Shown here in pieces: positions 42,122-51,100 of a DNA stretch of 64,000 nucleotides. Source of the stretch: Burkholderia diffusa. Lineage in GTDB: Bacteria > Pseudomonadota > Gammaproteobacteria > Burkholderiales > Burkholderiaceae. The DNA lies in NCBI RefSeq assembly GCF_902499115.1, contig NZ_CABVPN010000018.1, positions 1 through 64,000 of the forward strand. Reading direction: 5' to 3'. Every line of letters begins with the position of its first letter. The stretch's first letter is position 1. The notes below the pieces were generated by a model. The model searched no databases and was not told where the DNA came from. It saw only the letters and a list, made by a program, of their open reading frames with translations. Both the position numbers and the translations under genes were made by a program.

Positions 42122-43540
42122 ATGCAACCAGAAGGGCAATTCCAGCACATCGCGGCGCGCGAGCAGGGTCTGCGCCGCACGCTTTCCGCACGGCAGATGG
42201 CGATGATCGCGATCGGCGGTGCGATCGGCACGGGTCTCTTTCTCGGCAGCGGGTTCGCGATCGGCTTTGCCGGCCCGAGCGTGCTCGTCAGCTACGCGAT
42301 CGGCGCGTTCATCTCGCTGTTGCTGATGGGCTGTCTCGCGGAGATGACGGTCGCGCACCCGACCTCCGGGTCGTTCGGCGCGTACGCCGAACATTACGTG
42401 AGCCCGTGGGCCGGGTTCCTCGTGCGCTATGCGTACTGGGCGTGCATCGTGCTTGCGGTCGGCACCGAAGTCACCGCGATCGCGCTGTACATGAAGTACT
42501 GGTTCCCGGGCGTACCGGGCTGGCTGTGGATCGTCGGCTTCTCGGCGCTGCTCGTGTTCGTCAACGCGCGCAGCGTCGACGTGTTCGGCGCGGTCGAATA
42601 CGGCTTCTCGGTCGTGAAGATCGCGGCGATCGTCGGCTTCATCGTGCTGGGCGCTTGCGTCGTGTTCGGTAATCCGGCGCTGGTCGGCGACGGCGCGGCC
42701 GGCGCGGGCTTCCACCATTACACCGAGCATGGCGGCTTCTTCCCGAAGGGGATGTGGGGAATGTGGGTCGCGGTGATCGTGTCGATCTTCAGCTACCTGA
42801 GCATCGAGATGATCGCGGTCGCGGCGGGCGAGGCGGAAGATCCCGAGCGCGCGGTGACGCGCGCGTTCCGCTCGACGATCGTGCGGCTCGTGCTGTTCTA
42901 CCTCGTCACGCTCGCGCTGATGCTCGCGATCGTGCCGTGGACGGCGGCGGGGCGCGACGAGAGCCCGTTCGTGAAGGTGATGGAGGCGATCCACCTGCCG
43001 GGAGCGGCCGGGCTGATCAACTTCGTCGTACTGATCGCCGCGCTGTCCGCGATGAACAGCCAGCTCTACATCACGACGCGGATGATGTTCAGCCTGTCGC
43101 GCGCGGGTCACGCGCCGAAGGCGCTCGGCGAGGTGAACGCGCGCGGCGTGCCGTTCGGCGCGCTGATGCTTTCGACGCTTGGCATCGCGCTCGCGACGGT
43201 CCTGAGCGTGCTGTATCCGGACGCGTCGTTCACGATCATGATGTCGGTGTCGATGTTCGGCGCGCTGTTCACGTGGATGATGATCTTCGTCACGCATTAC
43301 TGCTTCCGGCGGCGTCGCGCGGCGCTTGGCCTGCCGGCGCCCGCGTTCCGGATGCGCGGCTTTCCGCTGCTGACGCTGCTCGGCGCGGTGCTGATGCTCG
43401 CGGTGATGGTGACGACGTACTTCACGGCCGAGTTCCACATGACGCTGATCTTCGGCATTCCGTTCCTTTTCGCGCTGTCCGTCGTGTACGCGGTGTGGTA
43501 TCGGCGCGCGCAGCCGGTGCTGCAGCCGGAAGCGAAGTAG
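42122..43540 (+). CDS. APC family amino acid permease (GABA permease-like)
   Basis: This 472-residue inner-membrane amino acid transporter has about twelve spans. The N-terminal signature is MIAIGGAIGTGLFLGSG then FAIGFAGPSVLVSYAIGAF. It also has HPTSGSFGAYAEHYVSPWAGFL and MNSQLYITTRMMFSLSR in the standard places. It belongs to the amino acid-polyamine-organocation family, nearest to GabP/AroP/LysP-like permeases. The true start is ATG 42122 (MQPEGQFQHI). It follows the porin by 92 bases and completes a set for amino acid or amine use. Confidence 0.9.
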   Translation: MQPEGQFQHIAAREQGLRRTLSARQMAMIAIGGAIGTGLFLGSGFAIGFAGPSVLVSYAIGAFISLLLMGCLAEMTVAHPTSGSFGAYAEHYVSPWAGFLVRYAYWACIVLAVGTEVTAIALYMKYWFPGVPGWLWIVGFSALLVFVNARSVDVFGAVEYGFSVVKIAAIVGFIVLGACVVFGNPALVGDGAAGAGFHHYTEHGGFFPKGMWGMWVAVIVSIFSYLSIEMIAVAAGEAEDPERAVTRAFRSTIVRLVLFYLVTLALMLAIVPWTAAGRDESPFVKVMEAIHLPGAAGLINFVVLIAALSAMNSQLYITTRMMFSLSRAGHAPKALGEVNARGVPFGALMLSTLGIALATVLSVLYPDASFTIMMSVSMFGALFTWMMIFVTHYCFRRRRAALGLPAPAFRMRGFPLLTLLGAVLMLAVMVTTYFTAEFHMTLIFGIPFLFALSVVYAVWYRRAQPVLQPEAK

Positions 43541-43561
43541 CGGAGAAGTGCCGGCGCCCGA

Positions 43562-44464
43562 TCAGCCCGCGAGCGCGGGCAGCGCGTCGATCGACGCGCG
43601 CACGTAGTCGGCGAAGCGCAGCGCGACCGGTTCGGCGGTGCCGCTGCGCTTCAACTCCAGCGTGCGCGATTCGAGCGACGCATCCTTCAGCGGCCGGAAC
43701 ACGAGCCGGTCGCTCTTCACCTGCTGCAGCACGCGCGGCACGAGCGCGATGCCCATCCCGAATTCGATCATCGACAGGATCGTCTGCCACAGCCGCGCCT
43801 CATGACGGATCAGCGGGCTGAATCCCGCGTTCACGCATTGCGCGATGATCAGGTCGTGATAGTGCGGCGCCGCGTCGCGCGGAAACAGGATGAACGGTTC
43901 CGCGGCCAGCGCGGCGAGTGTGACCTGCCGGCGCCGCGCGAGCGGATGCGCGGCCGGCAGGCAGCACACGAACGGTTCGGCGTAGACGGGCGCCGATTCG
44001 ACCTCGGGCGGGCAGTGGCCCCAGTGCGCGTAGCCGAGATCGATCTGGCCGCGCTGGATCGCCTGCACCTGCGCCTGCGTGTTCATCTCGCTCAGCACGA
44101 TCTCGACGCTCGGATAGTCGGCCTCGAAGCGCCGCACGGCATCGGGCAGCCCGCGATACAGCATCGAATGGACGAAGCCGATCCGCAGCCGGCCGGCGAG
44201 ACCGGACGCCGAGCGCACCGTGAGACGCTCGGCCTCGGCCGCCTGCAGCAGCAGCCGGCGCGCTTCGCCGAGCAGCACGGCGCCCGCGTTGGTCAGTGCG
44301 ACCGTCTTGTTGGTGCGGGAAAAAAGCTGCACGCCGAGCGCATCCTCGAACTTGCGGATGTCGAAGCTCAGCGCCGGCTGCGAGATGAACAGGCGCTTCG
44401 CCGCGCGCCCGAAATGCAGTTCCTCGGCGACCGCCACGAAGTAGCGCAACTGCCTCAGTTCCAT
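43562..44464 (-). CDS. LysR family transcriptional regulator
   Basis: This 300-residue LysR protein starts MELRQLRYFVAVAEELHFGR, then AAKRLFISQPALSFDIRKFE as winged helix-turn-helix (about residues 1-60). It is followed by a LysR_substrate domain (about 88-290) with IVLSEMNTQAQVQAIQRGQIDLGYAH. The short form from 44464 is taken; the longer frame adds MPMRGGDT and is less likely. It is divergent from the acyl-CoA dehydrogenase gene, and a perfect 13-bp inverted repeat lies between them. Confidence 0.9.
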   Translation of the reverse strand: MELRQLRYFVAVAEELHFGRAAKRLFISQPALSFDIRKFEDALGVQLFSRTNKTVALTNAGAVLLGEARRLLLQAAEAERLTVRSASGLAGRLRIGFVHSMLYRGLPDAVRRFEADYPSVEIVLSEMNTQAQVQAIQRGQIDLGYAHWGHCPPEVESAPVYAEPFVCCLPAAHPLARRRQVTLAALAAEPFILFPRDAAPHYHDLIIAQCVNAGFSPLIRHEARLWQTILSMIEFGMGIALVPRVLQQVKSDRLVFRPLKDASLESRTLELKRSGTAEPVALRFADYVRASIDALPALAG

Positions 44465-44486
44465 GGTGTCTCCTCCCCGCATCGGC

Positions 44487-44541
44487 ATCGATAAGCGTCG
44501 TCTATCGTACCGGATAAATCCTGTATTGGACGCTTATCGAT
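44487..44541. promoter_or_regulatory. Inverted repeat between LysR and acyl-CoA dehydrogenase genes
   Basis: ATCGATAAGCGTC (44487-44499) and GACGCTTATCGAT (44529-44541) are perfect inverted copies with 29 bases between, in a region slightly richer in A/T. The 42-bp centre-to-centre spacing fits a LysR recognition/activation site pair spanning the divergent promoters. Binding by the neighbouring LysR is inferred. Confidence 0.65.
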
Positions 44542-44637
44542 CGCGCGCCTACGCTCTGCTGAACGTCTGGCACCCGCCGGCCGCGCCGCCACGGCGCGGG
44601 CACCGGCCGGCAGCCGGGCCACCATGGAGACGCATGC

Positions 44638-46392
44638 ATGAACGACATCGCTCGCACGCCGGACACCGGCGCGGCCAACAACATCCCCGATAGCCGGGGC
44701 ATCAATTTCTTCACGGCCGATCCCGACCTCGGCGCGTTGCTGAAGCTGCATCTCGGTGCGACCCGATACGCGGAACTCGAACCGCAGCTGCACGCGCTCG
44801 GCGCGCGCGTGGCGGGCGAACTCGACGCGTGGGCGTCGCGCGCGGACAAGCATCCGCCCGTGCTCGAGCATCGCAACCGGCGCGGCGAAGCCGTGCAGCG
44901 GATCGACAAGGATCCCGCGTATGTCGCGCTCGAACGGGTCGCCTATTCGGAACTCGGGCTCGCGGCGCTGAGCCACCAGCCCGAGGCGGTGGCGCCGCTC
45001 GTCAAGTACGCGCTGACGTTCCTGTTCGTCCAGGCGGAATTCGGGCTGTGCTGCCCGGTCAGCATGACCGATTCGCTGACGCGCACGCTGCGCCGTTTCG
45101 GGGATCGGGCGCTCGTCGAGCAGTATCTGCCGATGCTCGCGTCGCGCGATTTCGACACGCTGTTCCAGGGCGCGATGTTCATGACCGAGCAGGCGGCCGG
45201 TTCCGACGTCGGCCGCATCGCGACGCGCGCGGTGCGCGAAACCGACGCGCAGGGCGGGGCGGTGTGGCGCCTGTACGGCGACAAGTGGTTCTGCTCGAAC
45301 GCGGACGCCGACCTGGCGATGGTGCTCGCGCGCCCCGACGGCGCGCCGGACGGCATCAAGGGCCTCGCGCTGTTCCTGTTGCCGAAGACGCTGCGGGACG
45401 GCACGCGCAACCGCTACCGGATCGTACGACTGAAGGACAAGCTCGGCAGCCGTTCGATGGCGAGCGGCGAGATCGCGCTCGAAGGCGCGCAGGCTTACCT
45501 GATCGGCGAGATCGGTCGCGGTTTCCACCAGATGGCCGACATGATCAACATGTCGCGGCTGTCGAACGGCGTGCGCGCGGCCGGACTGATGCGGCGCGCG
45601 CTGAACGAGGCCCTGCACGTCGCCGCGCATCGCGAGGCGTTCGGCCGCAAGCTGATCGAGATGCCGCTGATGCAGCGTCAGCTGATGAAGATGCTGCTGC
45701 CCGCCGAGGCCGCGCGCGCGATGTTCATGCAGATCGCGATGCTGCTGCCTCAGGCCGACGCGGGCAACGAGCAGGCTGCACGCTGCGTGCGCATCCTGAC
45801 GCCGCTGATCAAGTTCCGCGCGTGCCGCGATGCGCGTCGCGTGACGGGCGACGCGATGGAGGTGCGCGGCGGCACCGGCTACATCGAGGAATGGGGCGAT
45901 GCGCGTCTCGTGCGCGACGCGCATCTCGGCTCGATCTGGGAAGGCACCAGCAACATCGTGGCGCTCGACGTCGCGCGCGCCGCGCAGCGCGAGCAGGCGC
46001 TCGACGCGCTGCGCACGTTCCTCGGCGACCGGCTCGGCGCGGCGCCGCTGCCCGACGCGAGCCGCGCGGCGCTGCGGCGCATTCTCGTGCGCGCGTGCGA
46101 TGCGCTCGCACGGGTTGCGGCTGAAGGCGACGACGCGCGCGTGCGGCAGGCTGCGTCGGCGCTTTACTACGCGAGCGCGGCCGTGCTGATGGCGTGCGAG
46201 GGCGCAGAGCTCGCACCCGATTACCGGCGCCTCGCGCTCGCGCACTTGATCGTGCGTCACAAGCTGCTGCCGGTCGACCCGCTCGCACCGGCGTCGCGCG
46301 ACGACGAAGCGGCGGCGTTCGACGCGCTGCTGCGCGGCACGACGGTGCCGCTCGACATGGCGCTCGACCTGCTGCCGGAGGTCGAACGATGA
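44638..46392 (+). CDS. Acyl-CoA dehydrogenase family protein (AidB-like)
   Basis: This 584-residue flavin enzyme has an extra N-terminal region of about 150 residues before the dehydrogenase core, as in the AidB-like branch. FMTEQAAGSDVGRIATRA near residue 183, FLLPKTLRDGTRNRYRIVRLKDKLGSRSM in the middle and EVRGGTGYIEEWGDARLVRDAHLGSIWEGTSNI near 410 are typical FAD/substrate-binding blocks. It would oxidise an acyl-CoA, with the CoA transferase encoded right downstream (ATGA overlap) activating the acid. It is divergent from LysR. The true substrate is unknown; an isovaleryl- or branched acyl-CoA is a guess. Confidence 0.85.
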   Translation: MNDIARTPDTGAANNIPDSRGINFFTADPDLGALLKLHLGATRYAELEPQLHALGARVAGELDAWASRADKHPPVLEHRNRRGEAVQRIDKDPAYVALERVAYSELGLAALSHQPEAVAPLVKYALTFLFVQAEFGLCCPVSMTDSLTRTLRRFGDRALVEQYLPMLASRDFDTLFQGAMFMTEQAAGSDVGRIATRAVRETDAQGGAVWRLYGDKWFCSNADADLAMVLARPDGAPDGIKGLALFLLPKTLRDGTRNRYRIVRLKDKLGSRSMASGEIALEGAQAYLIGEIGRGFHQMADMINMSRLSNGVRAAGLMRRALNEALHVAAHREAFGRKLIEMPLMQRQLMKMLLPAEAARAMFMQIAMLLPQADAGNEQAARCVRILTPLIKFRACRDARRVTGDAMEVRGGTGYIEEWGDARLVRDAHLGSIWEGTSNIVALDVARAAQREQALDALRTFLGDRLGAAPLPDASRAALRRILVRACDALARVAAEGDDARVRQAASALYYASAAVLMACEGAELAPDYRRLALAHLIVRHKLLPVDPLAPASRDDEAAAFDALLRGTTVPLDMALDLLPEVER

Positions 46393-47609
46393 GCGCGACG
46401 GAAGCGATGAACGCGCCGCGCGGCACACTTGACGGCCTGAAGATAGTCGACTTGAGCCGCGTGCTCGGCGGTCCGTACTGCACGCAGGCGCTCGCCGATC
46501 ACGGCGCGACGGTGATCAAGATCGAGCCGCCGGGCGGCGACGAGACGCGCGGCTGGGGGCCGCCTTTCCTCGGCGACACCGCGTGGTACTTCATGGGCGT
46601 GAACCGCAACAAGGAAGGGCTCGCGCTCGACCTGTCCCGCGACGAAGGGCGCGCGATCCTGTGGCGCCTGCTGGAGGACGCCGACGTGCTCGTCGAGAAC
46701 TTCAAGCCAGGCACGCTCGCGCGCTGGGGGATGGACTATGCGCGCGACCTGCAGCCGCGTTTCCCGCGCCTGATCCACTGCGCGGTGACGGGCTTCGGCG
46801 AGGATGGGCCGCTCGGCGGGTTGCCCGGCTACGACGCGGTGATCCAGGCGATGGCCGGGCTGATGAGCGTCAATGGCGAGCGCGACGGCGACGCGATGCG
46901 CATCGGGTTGCCGATCGTCGACATGGTCACGGGGCTCAACGCGCTTGCCGGCATCCTGCTGGCGCTCGCGGAGCGCGAGAAGAGCGGGCTGGGGCAGTCG
47001 ATCGACATCGCGCTGTACGACTGCGGCGTGTCGCTGCTGCATCCGCACCTGCCGAACTTCTTCGGATCGGGGCGCGTGCCCGAGCGCAGCGGCAACGCGC
47101 ATCCGAACATCGCGCCGTACGACAGCTACCGCACGGCGACGGCGCCGATCTTTCTCGCGGTCGGCAACGACCGGCAGTTCGCGCGTCTTGTCGCGTATCT
47201 CGGCGCGCCGGCGCTCGCGGGCGATCCGCGCTTCGCCGACAACCGCAGCCGCTGCGCGCACCGGCTCGAGCTGAAGGTCGAGCTCGAGGCACGGCTCGCC
47301 GCCCATCCGTGCGAGCCGCTGGCGCGCGACCTGATGGCGGCGGGCGTACCGTGCGGGCCGGTGCGCACGGTCGCCGATGTCGCGCGCGACCCGCATGCGC
47401 TGCACCGCGCGTTGTTCGTCGAGATCGGCGCATATCGCGGCACCGCCTCGCCGGTGAAGCTGTCGCGCACGCCGGCGACCTATCGTTCGCCGCCACCCGC
47501 GCTCGGCCGCGACACGCGCGCGGTGCTCGACCGCCTCGGCGTCGATCCCGCGCTCCAGCAGCAACTGCTCGACGCCGGCGTGCTGAAGGTCGCGCCGGAC
47601 CCGGCGTGA
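46389..47609 (+). CDS. CaiB/BaiF family CoA transferase
   Basis: This 406-residue class III CoA transferase has LKIVDLSRVLGGPYCTQALADHGATVIKIEPPGGDETRGWGPP near the N-terminus, with the characteristic Asp near position 170 in PGYDAVIQAMAGLMS. It also has the typical FVEIGAYRGT region before the C-terminus. It moves CoA from a donor thioester to an organic acid. Its start overlaps the acyl-CoA dehydrogenase stop by four bases, so the two are coupled. Together they probably activate then oxidise one acid, brought in by the MFS transporter encoded 176 bases downstream. Confidence 0.9.
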   Translation: MSATEAMNAPRGTLDGLKIVDLSRVLGGPYCTQALADHGATVIKIEPPGGDETRGWGPPFLGDTAWYFMGVNRNKEGLALDLSRDEGRAILWRLLEDADVLVENFKPGTLARWGMDYARDLQPRFPRLIHCAVTGFGEDGPLGGLPGYDAVIQAMAGLMSVNGERDGDAMRIGLPIVDMVTGLNALAGILLALAEREKSGLGQSIDIALYDCGVSLLHPHLPNFFGSGRVPERSGNAHPNIAPYDSYRTATAPIFLAVGNDRQFARLVAYLGAPALAGDPRFADNRSRCAHRLELKVELEARLAAHPCEPLARDLMAAGVPCGPVRTVADVARDPHALHRALFVEIGAYRGTASPVKLSRTPATYRSPPPALGRDTRAVLDRLGVDPALQQQLLDAGVLKVAPDPA

Positions 47610-47785
47610 CCGGCCGGGTGGCGCTCGCACGCGAGCATCCTCGGCCGACGCATCGCAGGGAAAAGCAGCGCAACGCAAGGCAACTCAAAGCGCAGTAAAG
47701 CACCACCGCCAGCCGGCGGCGCAAGGCCGGCCATCCGGCAAGGCGCGCGACAGTCGCGCCGCCGATCACGAACATGGAGACATCG

Positions 47786-49198
47786 ATGAGCCGTCCGCAA
47801 TCCCCATCCGCCGCGCAGCCGCGGCCTGGCCGTGCCGCCCTCGCGGCGTTCGTCGGCACCACGATCGAGTGGTACGACTTCTACATCTACGGCACGGCCG
47901 CGGCGCTCGTGTTCGGCAAGGTGTTCTTTTCCCGCACGATGGATCCGGGCGTCGCGACGCTGCTCGCGTTCGTCACGTTCTGGGCCGGCTTCGCCGCGCG
48001 GCCGCTCGGCGGCATCGTGTTCGGGCATCTCGGCGACCGCGTCGGCCGCAAGACGGCGCTCGTGATCACGCTGGTGATGATGGGGCTCGCGACGACGGGC
48101 ATCGGCCTGTTGCCCGGCTATGCGTCGATCGGCGTGTGGGCGCCCGCGGGCCTCGTCGTGCTGCGCGTGCTGCAGGGCATCGCGGTCGGCGGCGAGTGGG
48201 GCGGCGCGGTGCTGATCGCGAGCGAGAATGCGCCGAAGCATCGCAGCATCCTCTATGCGGCGTTCGCGCAGCAGGGCTCGCCCACCGGCAACCTACTCGC
48301 CACCGCCGCGTTCTTCGCGCTCAGCACGCTGCCGACGCCGTCGTTCCTGATGTGGGGCTGGCGCATTCCGTTCCTGCTGTCGGCCGTGCTCGTGATCATC
48401 GGCATGGTGATCCGGCTGCGGCTCGAGGAGTCGATCGACATGCAGCGCGTGCTCGCACGCAAGCGCACGGTGAAGCGGCCGCTGCGCGACGTCGTGCGCG
48501 ACCACTGGCCCGTCGTGCTGCTCGCGGCCGGCACGCTGCCGGTGATCAACGTCACGTATTTCCGCAGCACGTTCGCACTGTCGTGGGCGACGAAGGAGCT
48601 CGGCTACGCGCAGGGCACGTTCCTCGGCATCCTGTCGATCTCGCTCGTCGTGCAGTTCCTGATGCAGCCGGTCGGCGCGTGGTTCGTGTCGAAGGTCGAC
48701 ATGCGGCGCGCGATGTGCTGGATCCTGATTCCCGAGATCGTGCTGATGCCCGTGATGTTCCATGCGCTCGCGACGCGTTCGTACTGGGTCGCCGTCGCGG
48801 GCATGTGCATCTCGACGATTCCGTCGGCGATGTTCTACGGCGCGGTCGGCGGCGTGCTCGCGCGCGTGTTTCCGGCCAACATCCGCTATACGGGCCTGTC
48901 TCTCGCGTATCAGTTGAGCGCGCTCGTCGTCGGCGGCGGCACGCCGGTGCTCGCGCAGGCGATCCTCAATGCGACGGGCAGCATCGTCGGCGTCGCGATC
49001 GCATCGGGGCTGTACGCGCTCGTGTCGCTCGCGTGCATGCTGGCGCTGCTGAATCGCACCGGGTATCGCGCGGACGAGCTGTCGAGCGCCGAGCGCAGCG
49101 ATGCGGCCGAATGGGGCACCGAAGGCGCGAGCGCTGAAAGTCCGGCCGGCGAGACCGCGCAGGCGGGCGACCGCGGTGCGTTGAAACCGGCGGGTTGA
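47786..49198 (+). CDS. MFS transporter, metabolite:H+ symporter (MHS) type
   Basis: This 470-residue MFS protein has an ALAAFVGTTIEWYDFYIYG N-terminal signature followed by the GTAAALVFGKVFF loop. That marks the MHS subfamily (ShiA, ProP, citrate and alpha-ketoglutarate transporters). The GHLGDRVGRKTALVITL loop follows span 2. The C-terminal tail is soluble. The ATG at 47786 is preferred for its GGAG site; the ATG at 47774 is an alternative. In an operon with CoA transferase and dehydrogenase, it likely brings in a carboxylate. The 176-base gap before it has no obvious gene. Confidence 0.88.
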   Translation: MSRPQSPSAAQPRPGRAALAAFVGTTIEWYDFYIYGTAAALVFGKVFFSRTMDPGVATLLAFVTFWAGFAARPLGGIVFGHLGDRVGRKTALVITLVMMGLATTGIGLLPGYASIGVWAPAGLVVLRVLQGIAVGGEWGGAVLIASENAPKHRSILYAAFAQQGSPTGNLLATAAFFALSTLPTPSFLMWGWRIPFLLSAVLVIIGMVIRLRLEESIDMQRVLARKRTVKRPLRDVVRDHWPVVLLAAGTLPVINVTYFRSTFALSWATKELGYAQGTFLGILSISLVVQFLMQPVGAWFVSKVDMRRAMCWILIPEIVLMPVMFHALATRSYWVAVAGMCISTIPSAMFYGAVGGVLARVFPANIRYTGLSLAYQLSALVVGGGTPVLAQAILNATGSIVGVAIASGLYALVSLACMLALLNRTGYRADELSSAERSDAAEWGTEGASAESPAGETAQAGDRGALKPAG

Positions 49199-49281
49199 AT
49201 CCGCCGGGCCGGCGTGACGTGCCGATTCGGCGGCAGCGAACGCGCCGGCCGGATCGCATCGACCCGATTCCGCCCTCCCAA

Positions 49282-49320
49282 AAGCAAACGGCACCGTGCG
49301 ATACACGGTGCCGTTTGCTT
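49282..49320. terminator. Bidirectional terminator between MFS and yggX
   Basis: AAGCAAACGGCACCGTG and CACGGTGCCGTTTGCTT form a perfect 17-bp stem with a five-base loop. The minus-strand side has the T-run, and it lies between convergent genes. Confidence 0.85.
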
Positions 49321-49368
49321 GGCTTCTCGTCGCTGCCGGTGCGACCGGCGTGCGCGATTCGCGGTGCT

Positions 49369-49644
49369 TCAGCCTTCCGTCGGCGGCACGTAGCCGGATG
49401 CCTGGTCCGCGCCGTCGCCGAAGAAGTACTTCTCGGTCTGCTTCATCAGGTACTGGCGCGCACGCGGGTCGGCCATGTTCAGGCGGTTTTCGTTGATCAG
49501 CATCGTCTGCTGCTTCAGCCAGCCTTGCCACGCTTCCTTCGAGACGCTCTCGTAAATGCGCTTGCCGAGTTCGCCCGGCAGCGGCGGGAAATCGAGGCCT
49601 TCGGCTTCCTTGCCGAGCTTCGCGCATTGGATCATTCGAGCCAT
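49369..49644 (-). CDS. yggX: Probable Fe(2+)-trafficking protein YggX
   Basis: This 91-residue protein starts [27 protein letters not shown] and has [27 protein letters not shown], the full YggX signature with its single Cys at residue 7. It is linked to iron handling and protection of Fe-S clusters from oxidation. The gene is 53 bases after argA on the same strand; the two are probably co-transcribed. It ends with an extended tail after residue 80. Confidence 0.95.
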
Positions 49645-49697
49645 CGTGTACTTCTCCTGTAATCGGTGTCTGGGGGGAAGGGCAGTCGTGCCTGCGC

Positions 49698-51077
49698 TCA
49701 GAGCTGCTTCATCAGCACGAGCGACTTGCGCTGCCAGTTATAGAGTTTGCGACGGTCTTCCGGCAGGTCGTCGACGCTGACCTTGACGAAGCCGCGCTTG
49801 AGGAACCAGTGCTCGGTGCGCGTCGTGAGCACGAAGATGTGCGTGAGGCCGCGCGCGCGGGCGCGCTGCTCGATGCGCTTGAGCAGGCGTTCGCCGTCGC
49901 CCGAGCCCTGTGCTTCCGGCGCGACCGTCAGGCACGCCATCTCGCCGATCTTTTCCTGCTGGTACGGGTACAGCGCCGCGCAGCCGAACAGCACGCCATC
50001 GTGCTCGATCACCGAGAAGTGGTCGATGTCGCGTTCGATCTGGTGGCGGCCGCGCCGCACCAGCGTGCCGTCCGACTCGAGCGGCTCGATCAGCGACAGG
50101 ATGCCGCCGACGTCGTCCGGCGTCGCTTCGCGGAGGCTCTCGAGGTTCTCGTACGAGATCATCGTGCCGACGCCGTCGTGCAGGAACAGTTCGAGCAGCA
50201 TGCTGCCGTCGAGCGACTGCGGAATCAGGTGGGCGCGGGTCACGCCGCCGCGGCATGCGCGGATCGAGTGCTTCAGGAAGAACGCATCGTCGCCCTGGAT
50301 GTTGCCGGAATCGAGCAGCTCGGCGGCCGCGTCGAGCGACATTTCGCGGATCAGCCCGCCTTCGTCGTCGACGATGCCGGGCGCTTCGGTCAGGAAGATG
50401 ATCTTGTCGGCGCGCAGCGCGATCGCGGCGGCCGACGCGACGTCTTCCATCGACAGGTTGAACGCCTCGCCGGTCGGCGAGAAGCCGAGCGGCGACAGCA
50501 GCACGAGCTTGCGGCTCGCGAGCGAATGACGGATCGATTCGGCGTCGATCTTGCGCACGATGCCCGTGTGCGCGAAATCGACCCCGTCGAGAATCCCCAC
50601 TGGCCGTGCGGTCACGAAGTTGCCGGACACGACGCTGATGTGCGCGTGCGCCATCGGCGAGTTCGGCAGACCCTGGCTGATCGCTGCCTCGATGTCGAGA
50701 CGCACTTCGCCGGCCGCTTCCTTCGCGGATTCGAGCGCGCGCGCATCGGTGATGCGCAGCCCGTGCGAAAACTCGGATTCGACACCGTGCAGGCTCAGCT
50801 GCTCCTCGACCTGCGGCCGCGAGCCGTGCACGAGCACGATCTGGATGCCCATCGCCTGCAAGAGCGCGATGTCGGACACGAGCGCATTCAGCAGCCCCTG
50901 CTGCACCACCTCGCCGCCGAACCCCACGACGAACGTGCTGTTGCGGAACTTGTGGATATAGGGCGCGACGGAGCGCATCCAGTCGACGAACTGCGCGTGG
51001 CTGGCGGCCGAATCGTCGGCGGCCGGCGGCGTCGCGGCGCCGGTCTGGGCGGGTGGGAGGTCGGTTTGGGAATTCAT
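49698..51077 (-). CDS. argA: Amino-acid N-acetyltransferase (N-acetylglutamate synthase)
   Basis: This 459-residue ArgA has an N-terminal amino acid kinase-like domain (about residues 30-300: [40 protein letters not shown]) used for arginine feedback. A C-terminal GNAT acetyltransferase (about 310-455) contains [25 protein letters not shown]. It makes N-acetylglutamate, the first step of arginine biosynthesis. The start at 51077 is 23 bases from the divergent hrpA start at 51101, so the two promoters share a very short region. Confidence 0.96.
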
Positions 51078-51100
51078 GGGCGGGATTATAATGCGCCCCC

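Noticed and set aside
49195..49662. A plus-strand gene over the yggX region
   Set aside because: It is antisense to yggX and passes through the terminator hairpin.
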